Shown in pieces: positions 33,424-40,968 of a DNA stretch of 64,000 nt. Under the pieces are notes generated by a model. The model did no database searches. It saw only the letters and a program-made list of their open reading frames with translations, and was not told the origin of the DNA. This DNA is from Roseivirga spongicola (GTDB lineage Bacteria; Bacteroidota; Bacteroidia; Cytophagales; Cyclobacteriaceae). The position numbers and the translations under genes are program-made. Each line of letters starts with the position of its first letter. Within the stretch, counting starts at the first letter, position 1. The stretch covers positions 62,001 through 126,000 of the forward strand of contig NZ_LRPC01000012.1 in NCBI RefSeq assembly GCF_001592965.1, given 5' to 3'.

Positions 33424-34338
33424 TCAGCAAGATAAATTAGTTTGAAGTTGAATTGATTCTGCCAAAACCTTTGCAGCTTTTGGCTTTAACCTAAACCAAA
33501 GCTCTGGTTCAATCATTTCCATTTCAATAACCGCAAGCTCATCATTGTTATCTCTGATAATATCAACTCTAGCGTAATGAGGCTGAGGATCACAGGCCGC
33601 TACGGCTTTTTCAGCAAAAGTAATTTCTTCAGCTGTTGGTTCATATTCATGCACTGATCCGCCAAAATCGTCTTGTACCCTAAAGTCACCAGGTTTGGCA
33701 ATTTTGAGTACAGCATGTGTGAACTGCCCACCCATCACCATCAGTGATATCTCGCCTTTTTCTACCACGTTTTTCTGGAAAGGCTGAAGCATCATGGCTT
33801 CTTCCTGAATTAGCTTTTGGAAAATAGGCTCATGCTCATGAATGTTAGATAGGTCGATACGGTAGGTATGTCTGGCAGCTCCAGAAATGCAAGGTTTTAA
33901 GATGCATTCATTCCATTCTTTCTGGGCAAAAAGAGCTGTAAGGGTAGTTACTACTCCAATTTCAACATAATGGGTTTCAGGGATGTTAATACCTTTCTCT
34001 TGTAGATCGCGCAGGTAGTGTTTGTCCATATTCCACTGAATTAGCTCATATGGATTAATCATTTTGGTGACCTTGCTCACTCTTTCGAGCCAAGCTTTCC
34101 ATTCTTCGTATCTATCGAAATAGTCCCAAGTAGTTCGGAAAATCACAGCTTTGGTGCTTGACCAATCGAAATCAGGATCACTCCAGCTCTTTCGTGCAAC
34201 TTTGAACCCTTTGCCTTCAAGAGCTTCTTTTACTAGCCCATCTTCCTTCAAAATATTCTGAACGTACCAGTCTGGGTTTTCAGGGATTACATAGCGATCG
34301 TCAGTGAGGATTACTACGTCAAAGATTTTTTCGGTCAT
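33424..34338 (-). CDS. ATP-grasp domain protein (RimK/DcsG-like)
   Basis: A 304-residue ATP-grasp ligase. VIFRTTWDYFDRYEEW in the N-terminal half and the lysine in ECILKPCISGAARHTYRI, followed by MLQPF and the metal-binding VIEMEMIEPELWFRL, mark the fold. The family (COG0189 group, including cycloserine ligase DcsG) forms amide bonds with ATP, but the substrates here are unknown. No other biosynthetic genes flank it. Its ATG overlaps the stop of the IscA-like gene by one base (TAATG), so the two are cotranscribed. Confidence 0.85.
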   Translation of the reverse strand: MTEKIFDVVILTDDRYVIPENPDWYVQNILKEDGLVKEALEGKGFKVARKSWSDPDFDWSSTKAVIFRTTWDYFDRYEEWKAWLERVSKVTKMINPYELIQWNMDKHYLRDLQEKGINIPETHYVEIGVVTTLTALFAQKEWNECILKPCISGAARHTYRIDLSNIHEHEPIFQKLIQEEAMMLQPFQKNVVEKGEISLMVMGGQFTHAVLKIAKPGDFRVQDDFGGSVHEYEPTAEEITFAEKAVAACDPQPHYARVDIIRDNNDELAVIEMEMIEPELWFRLKPKAAKVLAESIQLQTNLSC

Positions 34339-34670
34339 TACTGAGCTGCGTTATTAGGTGGGTTAAAGGTAAAGCCTCGGGCATCACTACCTTCGTAAAA
34401 ATCTACCTCTAAGCCAATCAGATACATGGTTTGCCTCTTTTCTACATGAACAGGAATTTCATTAATCGAGTAAGTGATGTCCCCATCTTTGGGTTTGTCA
34501 AAACCTAGCATGTAGCCTAAACCGGCACATCCCATGCCTCCTTTAACACCTATTCGTAGGCCATATCCTTCAGGAATACTTTTATTTTCCATGATATTCT
34601 TGACCTCGATGATGGCCTTTTCGGTCAACTTCACTGGCTCTAAAGCGGGAATGGTAGAATTTTTCTGCAT
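34338..34670 (-). CDS. HesB/IscA-like iron-sulfur cluster protein lacking two ligand cysteines
   Basis: A 110-residue A-type carrier fold. The first ligand region is present as KGGMGCAGLGYMLGFD with C48. The C-terminal CGCG pair is absent; the chain ends ARGFTFNPPNNAAQ. This shortened form is common in Bacteroidota, so it is not a local mutation. With one cysteine it may bind clusters across a dimer, or it may have lost that role. It is the first gene of a two-gene operon with the ATP-grasp protein and is divergent from the DUF7935 gene. Confidence 0.85.
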   Translation of the reverse strand: MQKNSTIPALEPVKLTEKAIIEVKNIMENKSIPEGYGLRIGVKGGMGCAGLGYMLGFDKPKDGDITYSINEIPVHVEKRQTMYLIGLEVDFYEGSDARGFTFNPPNNAAQ

Positions 34671-34752
34671 TTCTCTCGTAAAATTAATAGGTAAAAGAGA
34701 TTCTCACTATTTTCAAATCCAATTTCAGTCCAAACATTACGGACACCCATTT

Positions 34753-35274
34753 ATGGATTATATAACCGAATTAATCAAAATCTTAGTTCCTGCCTTATTG
34801 GTAATGTATGCCATGTTTTTAGTGGTAAGGAATTTTCTTCAAAAACAGTTCGATCAGAAGCTCATTGAAGTGAAGCTAAAGAATACGGAAACTACTTTGC
34901 CTTTAAGATTGCAGGCCTATGAGAGAATGGCTCTTTTATTAGAGAGAGTTTCGCCCAACAATATGTTGTTGAGGTTGAGCGAGCCGAGTATCTCCGCTTT
35001 TGAATTTCAGCATTTGTTGCAGAAAGAAATTAGGGAAGAGCTGAACCATAACCTCTCCCAGCAGGTCTATATTAGTGATGAAGGCTGGAAGAAAACTAAG
35101 GCCGCAGTGAATGAAGTGGTTGCCATAATTCAAGGCGCTGCAGAAAAGATGAATGAGAAAAATAATGCCATTGATTTGGCCGAGGCCATTTTTGATCTTA
35201 TGATTAAGGAGAACAAAGAGCCGACAGCAGATGCGTTACTTTTTATAAAAGCAGAAGCTAGACAATTACTTTAA
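34753..35274 (+). CDS. DUF7935 family protein with N-terminal membrane helix
   Basis: A 173-residue protein with one N-terminal membrane segment (ELIKILVPALLVMYAMFLVV) and a helical cytoplasmic part rich in charged residues (LLQKEIREELNHNLSQQVYI). It matches the DUF7935 group found in Bacteroidota; the function is unknown. The frame is open from 34534, but that would overlap the divergent IscA gene; the ATG at 34753 gives the natural start, directly before the hydrophobic segment. It ends one base before the YkvA gene and is probably cotranscribed with it. Confidence 0.8.
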   Translation: MDYITELIKILVPALLVMYAMFLVVRNFLQKQFDQKLIEVKLKNTETTLPLRLQAYERMALLLERVSPNNMLLRLSEPSISAFEFQHLLQKEIREELNHNLSQQVYISDEGWKKTKAAVNEVVAIIQGAAEKMNEKNNAIDLAEAIFDLMIKENKEPTADALLFIKAEARQLL

Positions 35275-35275
35275 T

Positions 35276-35695
35276 ATGAGCAGAACTGAACCGAATTCTA
35301 CTGAGAAAAGATTTTTTGAGCGTTTTAAGCAAAAGGCTACAAAAATTGTGGGCGATTCTTCGGCATTAAAGAATCTATTAGTGAAGGTTCAGAATAAGAT
35401 GGATGACATGGAAGATGACGATAGCCTCAAAGGTAAAATTGTCGCTTACCTGAATCTTGTGGTTCGAATGATCTCCAATTCTGTTTCGGGTCGATACCCA
35501 GATATGCCTTGGCAAACGTTAGTGATGATTGTTGCAGGGCTTATTTACTTCATCGCTCCAATTGATGCTCTGCCTGACTTTATTCCTGTTGCTGGGTTTC
35601 TAGATGATGCTACAATACTCGCTTGGCTTGGCAAATCTTTCCAAGACGATCTGAATAAATACAGAGAGTGGGAAGAATTGAACCTTTCGCGTTAG
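35276..35695 (+). CDS. YkvA family (DUF1232) membrane protein
   Basis: A 139-residue protein. The diagnostic YkvA block is LIYFIAPIDALPDFIPVAGFLDDATILAWLGKSFQDDL, which holds a hydrophobic hairpin. The N-terminal 75 residues are polar and helical. The family is widespread and uncharacterised. It sits one base after the DUF7935 gene and 39 bases before the thioredoxin-like gene, all in one direction. Confidence 0.88.
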   Translation: MSRTEPNSTEKRFFERFKQKATKIVGDSSALKNLLVKVQNKMDDMEDDDSLKGKIVAYLNLVVRMISNSVSGRYPDMPWQTLVMIVAGLIYFIAPIDALPDFIPVAGFLDDATILAWLGKSFQDDLNKYREWEELNLSR

Positions 35696-35734
35696 TAGTA
35701 GTGTTTGCTCAATGCTAATACATTGAGAATTGAA

Positions 35735-36364
35735 ATGAATATCTCCCCAGAATTACTTAGAACAACATACGATTATTCAACCTACAGAGCACTTATAGAT
35801 GGGCTTTTGGAAGAAGGAAAGACAACGGGTGCTAACCAATCTGAGTCTTACATCAGTTATGCTTTGATGAACCAGAAGCGGATGCGCAAATGGGAGAAAA
35901 TTGGTAAGATCAATCTTGAGCTGAAAGAAAGAGTGATGGATGTTGACAAACCCATGACTTGGCTAGTGATTACAGAAGGTTGGTGTGGAGATGCTGCTCA
36001 GATTTTGCCTTTTGTGGCCAAACTGGCAGAAGAAAACCCTATGATCAATATGCAGTTGGTTTTGCGCGATGAGCACCCAGAACTAATGGATATGTTTTTA
36101 ACTAATGGAGGTCGTTCTATTCCCATCATTATAGGGCTGTCGGAGAAAATGGAAGTTCTAGGGCATTGGGGCCCAAGGCCAGAACCAATTCAACGCGAGT
36201 TTCTAGAGAATAAAATATCTGGAGCTAAGACTGGTAAGGAATTTTCAGAGTACATGCATTTATGGTATGCCAAAGACAAGGGGGTTAGCTTCCAAAGTGA
36301 ATTTTTGGCTATTTTAGATGTATGGATTCAAAAACTGCAATCATTGCCGGTGCAAGCGGGTTGA
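35735..36364 (+). CDS. Thioredoxin-fold protein without CxxC
   Basis: A 209-residue protein. The thioredoxin-like part is TWLVITEGWCGDAAQILPFVAKLAEE, in which the usual WCxxC is WCGDA, so only one cysteine remains. RSIPIIIGLSE supplies the cis-proline loop. Proteins of this type are common in Bacteroidota and Firmicutes, and their role is not established; a disulfide-exchange function is unlikely. A TTG at 35705 could start it earlier, but the ATG at 35735 is preferred. Its end overlaps the next gene by 43 bases. Confidence 0.82.
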   Translation: MNISPELLRTTYDYSTYRALIDGLLEEGKTTGANQSESYISYALMNQKRMRKWEKIGKINLELKERVMDVDKPMTWLVITEGWCGDAAQILPFVAKLAEENPMINMQLVLRDEHPELMDMFLTNGGRSIPIIIGLSEKMEVLGHWGPRPEPIQREFLENKISGAKTGKEFSEYMHLWYAKDKGVSFQSEFLAILDVWIQKLQSLPVQAG

Positions 36365-36972
36365 TTGGAAAGTCACTCACTCAAAGCCTATTACAAAGTA
36401 AGAACTATGGTCAGGTCATTGCTTTGGTTCGCAAGCCATTAGGCATCCAACACGAGAAGCTCAAGGAACTCACGGTAGATTTCGATAAGCTTTCTGAAAT
36501 GACAGATTTTCCCAAGGGAGATGATATTTTTTGTTGTTTGGGAACCACCATGAAGAAGGCAGGCTCAAAGGAGGCTTTCTACAAAGTAGATTTCACCTAT
36601 TGTTATGAACTGGCTAAAACTGCTTTAAGTGCAGGAGCCGATCGTTTCTTCCTTATTTCTGCTATGGGTTCAGACAAGAACAGTCGCTTTTTTTACAATA
36701 GGGTGAAAGGCGAATTGGAAGATAAAATCTCTTTTCTGAACTATAGAACCATCTACATTTTTAAGCCCTCACTGATTAGAGGCCCTAGAGAAGAGAGACG
36801 GCCGGGAGAGAAGTTTGCACAAGTCTTCACTCGCATCATTCCTTTTATTGGTCCACTGAAAAAGTACAAACCCATTCATGCTGACAAAATCGTAGATGCC
36901 ATGATGAAAGTAGCCCGTCAAGAAGACAAAGGCTGCTATTTCTACGAGTCTGAGATTATGCAGAAGATGTAA
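36322..36972 (+). CDS. NAD(P)-binding epimerase-like oxidoreductase
   Basis: A 216-residue Rossmann protein of the atypical short-chain dehydrogenase group (HTATIP2/YfcH-like). The nucleotide loop is AIIAGASGLIGKSL at the N-terminus. LISAMGSDKNSRFFYNRVKGELE holds the YxxxK-like segment, and IYIFKPSLIRGPREERRPGE follows. The substrate is unknown; family members act in lipid or quinone chemistry or bind NADP as sensors. It begins inside the 3' end of the thioredoxin-like gene, so translation may be coupled. Confidence 0.83.
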   Translation: MDSKTAIIAGASGLIGKSLTQSLLQSKNYGQVIALVRKPLGIQHEKLKELTVDFDKLSEMTDFPKGDDIFCCLGTTMKKAGSKEAFYKVDFTYCYELAKTALSAGADRFFLISAMGSDKNSRFFYNRVKGELEDKISFLNYRTIYIFKPSLIRGPREERRPGEKFAQVFTRIIPFIGPLKKYKPIHADKIVDAMMKVARQEDKGCYFYESEIMQKM

Positions 36973-37005
36973 AGTGATTTGATGATTCGGTAATGGGTTG
37001 ATTTG

Positions 37006-37257
37006 ATGATGAAAATTAGAGTTTGGAAGGTTTGGTTGTTGTCGAGTTTGATTATGGCCATTGCTGTCTACTTTTCTACCTCAATTGATCCATTAGATTT
37101 AGATAAATCCAATGACGTACAGCTTCATGACACCTATTTTGTTATACAGAATTGGTCGTTTCTGTTGATTTGGACTCTTCTGTTTTTAATAATCAATGGA
37201 ATTATTGCCCTGATCTATAAACTCATTCGTTACTTCATTGCTTGCTCCACACCCTAA
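37006..37257 (+). CDS. Small two-helix membrane protein with a COX1-like HDTYFV motif
   Basis: An 83-residue membrane protein. Helix 1 is about residues 7-25 (VWLLSSLIMAIAVYF) and helix 2 about 48-72 (FLLIWTLLFLIINGIIALIY). Between them lies DVQLHDTYFVIQNWSF, strikingly like the DxxLHDTYFVVAHFHY segment of cytochrome oxidase subunit I. Haem-copper ligands are otherwise absent. The function is unknown. The frame also has a TTG at 37003 and ATG codons at 37006 and 37009. The stop codon falls at the very edge of the downstream REP element. Confidence 0.65.
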   Translation: MMKIRVWKVWLLSSLIMAIAVYFSTSIDPLDLDKSNDVQLHDTYFVIQNWSFLLIWTLLFLIINGIIALIYKLIRYFIACSTP

Positions 37258-37259
37258 CT

Positions 37260-37305
37260 CATCCTCGTTTCTAACGAGGATGTCTGAACAAAGCATTTTA
37301 AATGC
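37260..37305. repeat. REP unit, left copy
   Basis: Hairpin 1: CATCCTCGTT-TCT-AACGAGGATG (37260-37282). After ten bases, palindrome 2: GCATTTTAAATGC (37293-37305). The same two-part unit recurs at 37947-37992 in the same orientation. Confidence 0.85.
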
Positions 37306-37334
37306 TAAATTGAAATACACACAATCTTAACCCT

Positions 37335-37880
37335 ATGTCAGGCGATCAATACAATATTCAAGACCAATACGGTTACTATTTTTTAACAATGACCGTGGTT
37401 TATTGGGTAGATGTCTTCACTAGAGCTGAATATCGAGATGTAATTGTTGATTCCCTTAATCACTGTATTGAGCACAAGAATCTAGAATTAAATGCATGGG
37501 TTGTGATGTCAAATCATGTTCATCTAGTTGGAAGGGTGAATGGAGGTCAAGGGATGTCTGCATTTTTAAGAGATTTCAAAAAGTATACTTCTAAACGTAT
37601 TCTAGAGCTAATCGAAGAGCTGCCAGAAAGCAGAAGGGACTGGTTGCTTGATAAGCTTTCATGGGAAGCTAGAAGAACGAAAAGGGCAGAAAACTATAAG
37701 TTATGGAAAGACGGAAGTCATGCTATTAGCTTACAAAACATTGATGCCATGGGCAAAGTGGATTACATCCATATGAACCCAGTCAGAGCTTATTTAGTAC
37801 AAGCCCCAGAACATTATATTTACAGTAGCGCGATTGACTATTCTGGAGGTAAAGGGTTGGTGAAAGTCAATGTTCTTTAA
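37335..37880 (+). CDS. REP-associated tyrosine transposase (RAYT)
   Basis: A 181-residue HUH single-strand transposase of the Y1 family. HVH at residues 61-63 (MSNHVHLVG) is the metal-binding HUH motif. Y144 in KVDYIHMNPVRAYLV aligns with the nucleophile Y115 of E. coli TnpA-REP. Both sets of catalytic residues are intact, so the protein could cut and join REP DNA. It is flanked by REP hairpins whose stem sequence should be its recognition site. RAYTs are usually single-copy, domesticated genes that spread REPs rather than themselves. Confidence 0.93.
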   Translation: MSGDQYNIQDQYGYYFLTMTVVYWVDVFTRAEYRDVIVDSLNHCIEHKNLELNAWVVMSNHVHLVGRVNGGQGMSAFLRDFKKYTSKRILELIEELPESRRDWLLDKLSWEARRTKRAENYKLWKDGSHAISLQNIDAMGKVDYIHMNPVRAYLVQAPEHYIYSSAIDYSGGKGLVKVNVL

Positions 37881-37883
37881 TGC

Positions 37884-37896
37884 GCGATATAATCGC
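37884..37896. repeat. Short perfect palindrome after the RAYT gene
   Basis: GCGAT-ATA-ATCGC, three bases past the stop codon. Confidence 0.6.
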
Positions 37897-37907
37897 CCTT
37901 TTCAAAT

Positions 37908-37928
37908 GTCCTCGTTATAAACGAGGAC
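37908..37928. repeat. REP hairpin, middle copy
   Basis: GTCCTCGTT-ATA-AACGAGGAC, a perfect variant of the flanking REP stems. Confidence 0.8.
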
Positions 37929-37946
37929 AAGTTAGGCGCTTCAACT

Positions 37947-37992
37947 CATCCTCGTTTCTAACGAGTATGCAAGAGCAGTGCATTTTCAATGC
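37947..37992. repeat. REP unit, right copy
   Basis: Hairpin CATCCTCGTT-TCT-AACGAGTATG (one mispair), ten bases, then GCATTTTCAATGC. It has the same layout and direction as the left copy. Confidence 0.85.
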
Positions 37993-38029
37993 TTATACGT
38001 TGCTCAATTATTAAGTAGGCTAGGCATTC

Positions 38030-39847
38030 TTACTTCATAGCTCCATCCACTGTCTTCCTACCACCAACTACTGGCAATGTTAAACTCGTACCGTTAAGGT
38101 CAATAGTTAATTGAGTACCCGGTTGTGGGTGAAGAGTGAATTCCTTGTCACTAGAGAAAATCATCAAACCAATCTGCTGGCCGGCTGGAATAATCTGATC
38201 ATCAGGTTGTAAGTCGAATGAGACAGAGTAGAACTTACCTGGCTCCAAAGGCTCACTCTTGCTAATCGACTTATAGTTCTGTGGATCTGCCCAGCCTCTA
38301 GTGATGATGTTATCGTATATCTTGGCATTATCTGCCGTATTCCATGGCAAAGAAACCAACCAAACTGAAAGGTTGGCAGCAGGCTTACTGCTAGCAAGTT
38401 TAACTGTTACTTTGGCCACACCAGACAAATGCATTGGTTCGGTTAAAGTAGGAGTTAGGTAAAGCAATCTGTTTTCTGAGTTAGTAGCTTGAGCCAGTTC
38501 AGCTCCAGAAATATTTACATCATCAATCAATGTTTCGGTAGTTTTTGACTTTCCTTTTGAGGTAGAAAGTACTCCTGCGCTATTTCCTCCTGCTTGTAAA
38601 TAGAAAGTGACATCCTTTGCTCCAGGGTTAGGATAATCAGCATAGGCTGTTGGTTCTTGCTGGCTATCATATTCTCTTACAATCTGAGCTTTCGGATCAT
38701 TTTCTACGCCATTGTCTACTCCGTGAAGATACTTGGTAAACCATCTATTCATCATGCGCATTGGTGGAGGTCCACCATGGCCTGCCTGGTGATAGTAGAT
38801 TTGAACTGGTAAGCCCATCTTCTTTGCTTGCATGGCTATGCGGTAGCTATGCTCTGGCATTACATTCCAGTCGTTAAAACCATGCGACATTAACAGTGCG
38901 GCTTTCATAGGCTTCATTTCGTTCAGGTAATCTCTACCAGCCCAGAAGTCATTATAATCGCCTGTAATTCGGTCTAAATTATTGGCTAGTTCCGTATCTC
39001 TTACGGTTTTGTTGTTGTAGGGTCTTTTCGACTCCTCACCACTATGGATGAAGTCGTATAATACATCAATATCTTCGCCTAAATATCCACCAGGGCTTCT
39101 TACTAAGCCATTCGATCTATAGTAGTGATAGTACGAGGTGTTAGGAGCAATTGGAATGATGGCTTTTAAAGCGTCTACTCCAGTCGTGGCAGCAGCTAGT
39201 GGCAGCGTTCCATTGTATGAAGTTCCTGTCATGCCGACTTTTCCAGTCGACCAATAGGCTTCTACTTTCTCATTTCCTTCGCGGTTTTTGTAACCGTTGT
39301 CCTTTCCCGCTAACCACTCAATAACAGCTTTTGGAGCTAAAGACTCATTATCTCCACCAACTGTTGGAGAACCATCAGATAGGCCTGTTCCGGGTGAAGA
39401 AGAGTGAATTACTATATATCCTCTTGGTACCCAAGTTCTGATTTGAGAGTTAGATATGATAGGTCTTTCTCCTCTTCTTTGAACTTCTACATGTGTTCTT
39501 GGAGGAGGAGTGTCGCCTAATTCATGCTTAACGTCCCAAAAGAGCCCCTTTGCCATGCCAGCAGTACCTGCATAATATGGACTGGTTTCAAATACTACCG
39601 GTAGTTTCAGGCCTTCTGTTTCAGTTTGTTTAGGGCGAGTAACAGCTACGTGCATCCTATCCAATTTGCCATCACCGTCAGTATCGAATTCCGTTTCTAC
39701 CCAAAGGTCTTCACGAATCCATTCTTCAGGATTGCTGAAAGCTTCAACAATTTGTGCCTCACCATCCTTGAAAATGGGTTTAGCATTTTGGGCCAATGAA
39801 ACTTGAAGAAATAGAGCTAATAGTAATGATATGGAAAGACGCTTCAT
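38030..39847 (-). CDS. Secreted CocE/NonD hydrolase, Xaa-Pro dipeptidyl-peptidase (S15) family
   Basis: A 605-residue exported serine hydrolase. The signal peptide covers residues 1-20 (KRLSISLLLALFLQVSLAQ). The alpha/beta-hydrolase core has the nucleophile serine in GMTGTSYNGT, an acid in SHGFNDWNV and the histidine in YHQAGHGGPP. The C-terminal 200 residues form the jelly-roll PepX_C domain. S15 enzymes release X-Pro dipeptides; CocE relatives cleave esters. A nutrient peptidase is likely. The frame is open to a TTG at 39874, but the ATG at 39847 gives a proper signal peptide. A promoter is not evident. The upstream alpha/beta-hydrolase gene is 45 bases away. Confidence 0.87.
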   Translation of the reverse strand: MKRLSISLLLALFLQVSLAQNAKPIFKDGEAQIVEAFSNPEEWIREDLWVETEFDTDGDGKLDRMHVAVTRPKQTETEGLKLPVVFETSPYYAGTAGMAKGLFWDVKHELGDTPPPRTHVEVQRRGERPIISNSQIRTWVPRGYIVIHSSSPGTGLSDGSPTVGGDNESLAPKAVIEWLAGKDNGYKNREGNEKVEAYWSTGKVGMTGTSYNGTLPLAAATTGVDALKAIIPIAPNTSYYHYYRSNGLVRSPGGYLGEDIDVLYDFIHSGEESKRPYNNKTVRDTELANNLDRITGDYNDFWAGRDYLNEMKPMKAALLMSHGFNDWNVMPEHSYRIAMQAKKMGLPVQIYYHQAGHGGPPPMRMMNRWFTKYLHGVDNGVENDPKAQIVREYDSQQEPTAYADYPNPGAKDVTFYLQAGGNSAGVLSTSKGKSKTTETLIDDVNISGAELAQATNSENRLLYLTPTLTEPMHLSGVAKVTVKLASSKPAANLSVWLVSLPWNTADNAKIYDNIITRGWADPQNYKSISKSEPLEPGKFYSVSFDLQPDDQIIPAGQQIGLMIFSSDKEFTLHPQPGTQLTIDLNGTSLTLPVVGGRKTVDGAMK

Positions 39848-39892
39848 GACTTGAGTTTTAATGCAGGTCACCAATTTATGAAATTATGCTTT

Positions 39893-40879
39893 CTAATCTT
39901 TGGCTAATTCCATGAGCATGTTTTTGATTACTGATGCGATTAACTCGGGTTGATCTAGATGGATACTATGTCCACTCTTTTTAGCTATGATTTGTTGGCT
40001 GTTGGTGGACAATTTCAAAAAGTCTTTTTGAAGCTGCCTCGAGTGTTGCCTTAGTGCTTTGCCACTCCAATTTTCATCACCCTCTGGTTTTTTCTTCTTA
40101 CCCCCAGTGATAACGACCAGGGGGATATCGCCTAAATCATATTGATCGTAGTGTTCATGCATTTCCTGAAATATTTCGGCCTCATAGGTAGAAGACTGCC
40201 CTTTAATATAGGTCCATAGACGTTCATTGTAAATCCAGTTGAATCTTTGCTGATCCTCTTTGCTGAACTTTTCTAACTGATCTCCAAAGTCTCGTTTTGC
40301 CTTGAAGGAAGCGATTTCCCTCTCAGGATTTACGGGGTCTGTGGATACTGCGGGGATTTCTTTTTTAGCGTTGAGTCGCATTTGTTTCCACTCCATAGTT
40401 TCACTTTCCCGATTGAATATTTTTAAGACTACATCAGGATGAGTAGCATCTACAAATATTAAACCTGCTGTTTCACTTTTGTACTGAACAGCGAACTGAT
40501 GGGCCAATATCCCGCCCAATGAATGACCTACTATAATGTAAGGCTCAGGAATGTCAGCTTCTTTGAGCATTTGGTAGGAGTCATAAACCTGTTGTATTAG
40601 AGAATTACCGTGACCATGTTCGCTCCAGCCTTCTCCATTCTGATCAATGGCTATAGCATGAGCAAACTCCCCCACAAGAGGCAGAACAAGGTTCCAATGT
40701 AAAGCGATTTCGCCAGCACCGTGAAAAAATATAACTGTAGGTCCATCCTTAGATTCGCCTGCTTCGAGGTAGTGCATCTTGTAACCACCCATTTCCACCA
40801 TTTTACCTGGAGGAGGGAAGTCTTTTTCTTGAGCAAAGAGTGCTTGGGAGTAGAGTAAAAGGATTAGTAGTTTCTTCAT
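39893..40879 (-). CDS. Exported alpha/beta hydrolase
   Basis: A 328-residue alpha/beta hydrolase with a short signal peptide (KKLLILLLYSQALFAQ). The oxyanion region is VIFFHGAGEIALHW, the nucleophile elbow VGHSLGGILAHQF, and the histidine AKKSGHSIHLDQPE near the end. The substrate is unknown. Two Met codons are possible (40888 and 40879). A perfect palindrome covers the first one, so the second start is favoured. It shares direction with the S15 peptidase downstream. Confidence 0.83.
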   Translation of the reverse strand: MKKLLILLLYSQALFAQEKDFPPPGKMVEMGGYKMHYLEAGESKDGPTVIFFHGAGEIALHWNLVLPLVGEFAHAIAIDQNGEGWSEHGHGNSLIQQVYDSYQMLKEADIPEPYIIVGHSLGGILAHQFAVQYKSETAGLIFVDATHPDVVLKIFNRESETMEWKQMRLNAKKEIPAVSTDPVNPEREIASFKAKRDFGDQLEKFSKEDQQRFNWIYNERLWTYIKGQSSTYEAEIFQEMHEHYDQYDLGDIPLVVITGGKKKKPEGDENWSGKALRQHSRQLQKDFLKLSTNSQQIIAKKSGHSIHLDQPELIASVIKNMLMELAKD

Positions 40880-40884
40880 CTCAT

Positions 40885-40912
40885 TCATTTATGTAAGTGC
40901 TTACATAAATGA
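40885..40912. promoter_or_regulatory. 28-bp perfect palindrome, probable repressor operator
   Basis: Arms TCATTTATGTAAG and CTTACATAAATGA (13 bp each, no mismatch) flank TG. It lies at the 5' edge of the alpha/beta-hydrolase gene. The length and symmetry suit a homodimeric repressor such as TetR or MarR/GntR type. No such regulator gene is in the window. Confidence 0.6.
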
Positions 40913-40968
40913 TGTATTGCCTGAAAGAAAAGTTCTATTTGATGTGATGAACTTGAGCTTCAACAAAG

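Larger units (their letters stand above)
37257..37992 (+). mobile_element. RAYT with flanking REP units (IS200-like unit)
   Basis: A single-gene unit: a REP-associated tyrosine transposase between two directly repeated REP units of about 46 bases. A middle hairpin, GTCCTCGTT-ATA-AACGAGGAC, and a small one, GCGAT-ATA-ATCGC, lie just after the gene. No target-site duplication is expected for this class. Confidence 0.82.

Noticed and set aside
34534-34752. N-terminal extension of the DUF7935 gene
   Set aside because: It would overlap the divergent IscA gene by 137 bases and has no matching family residues.
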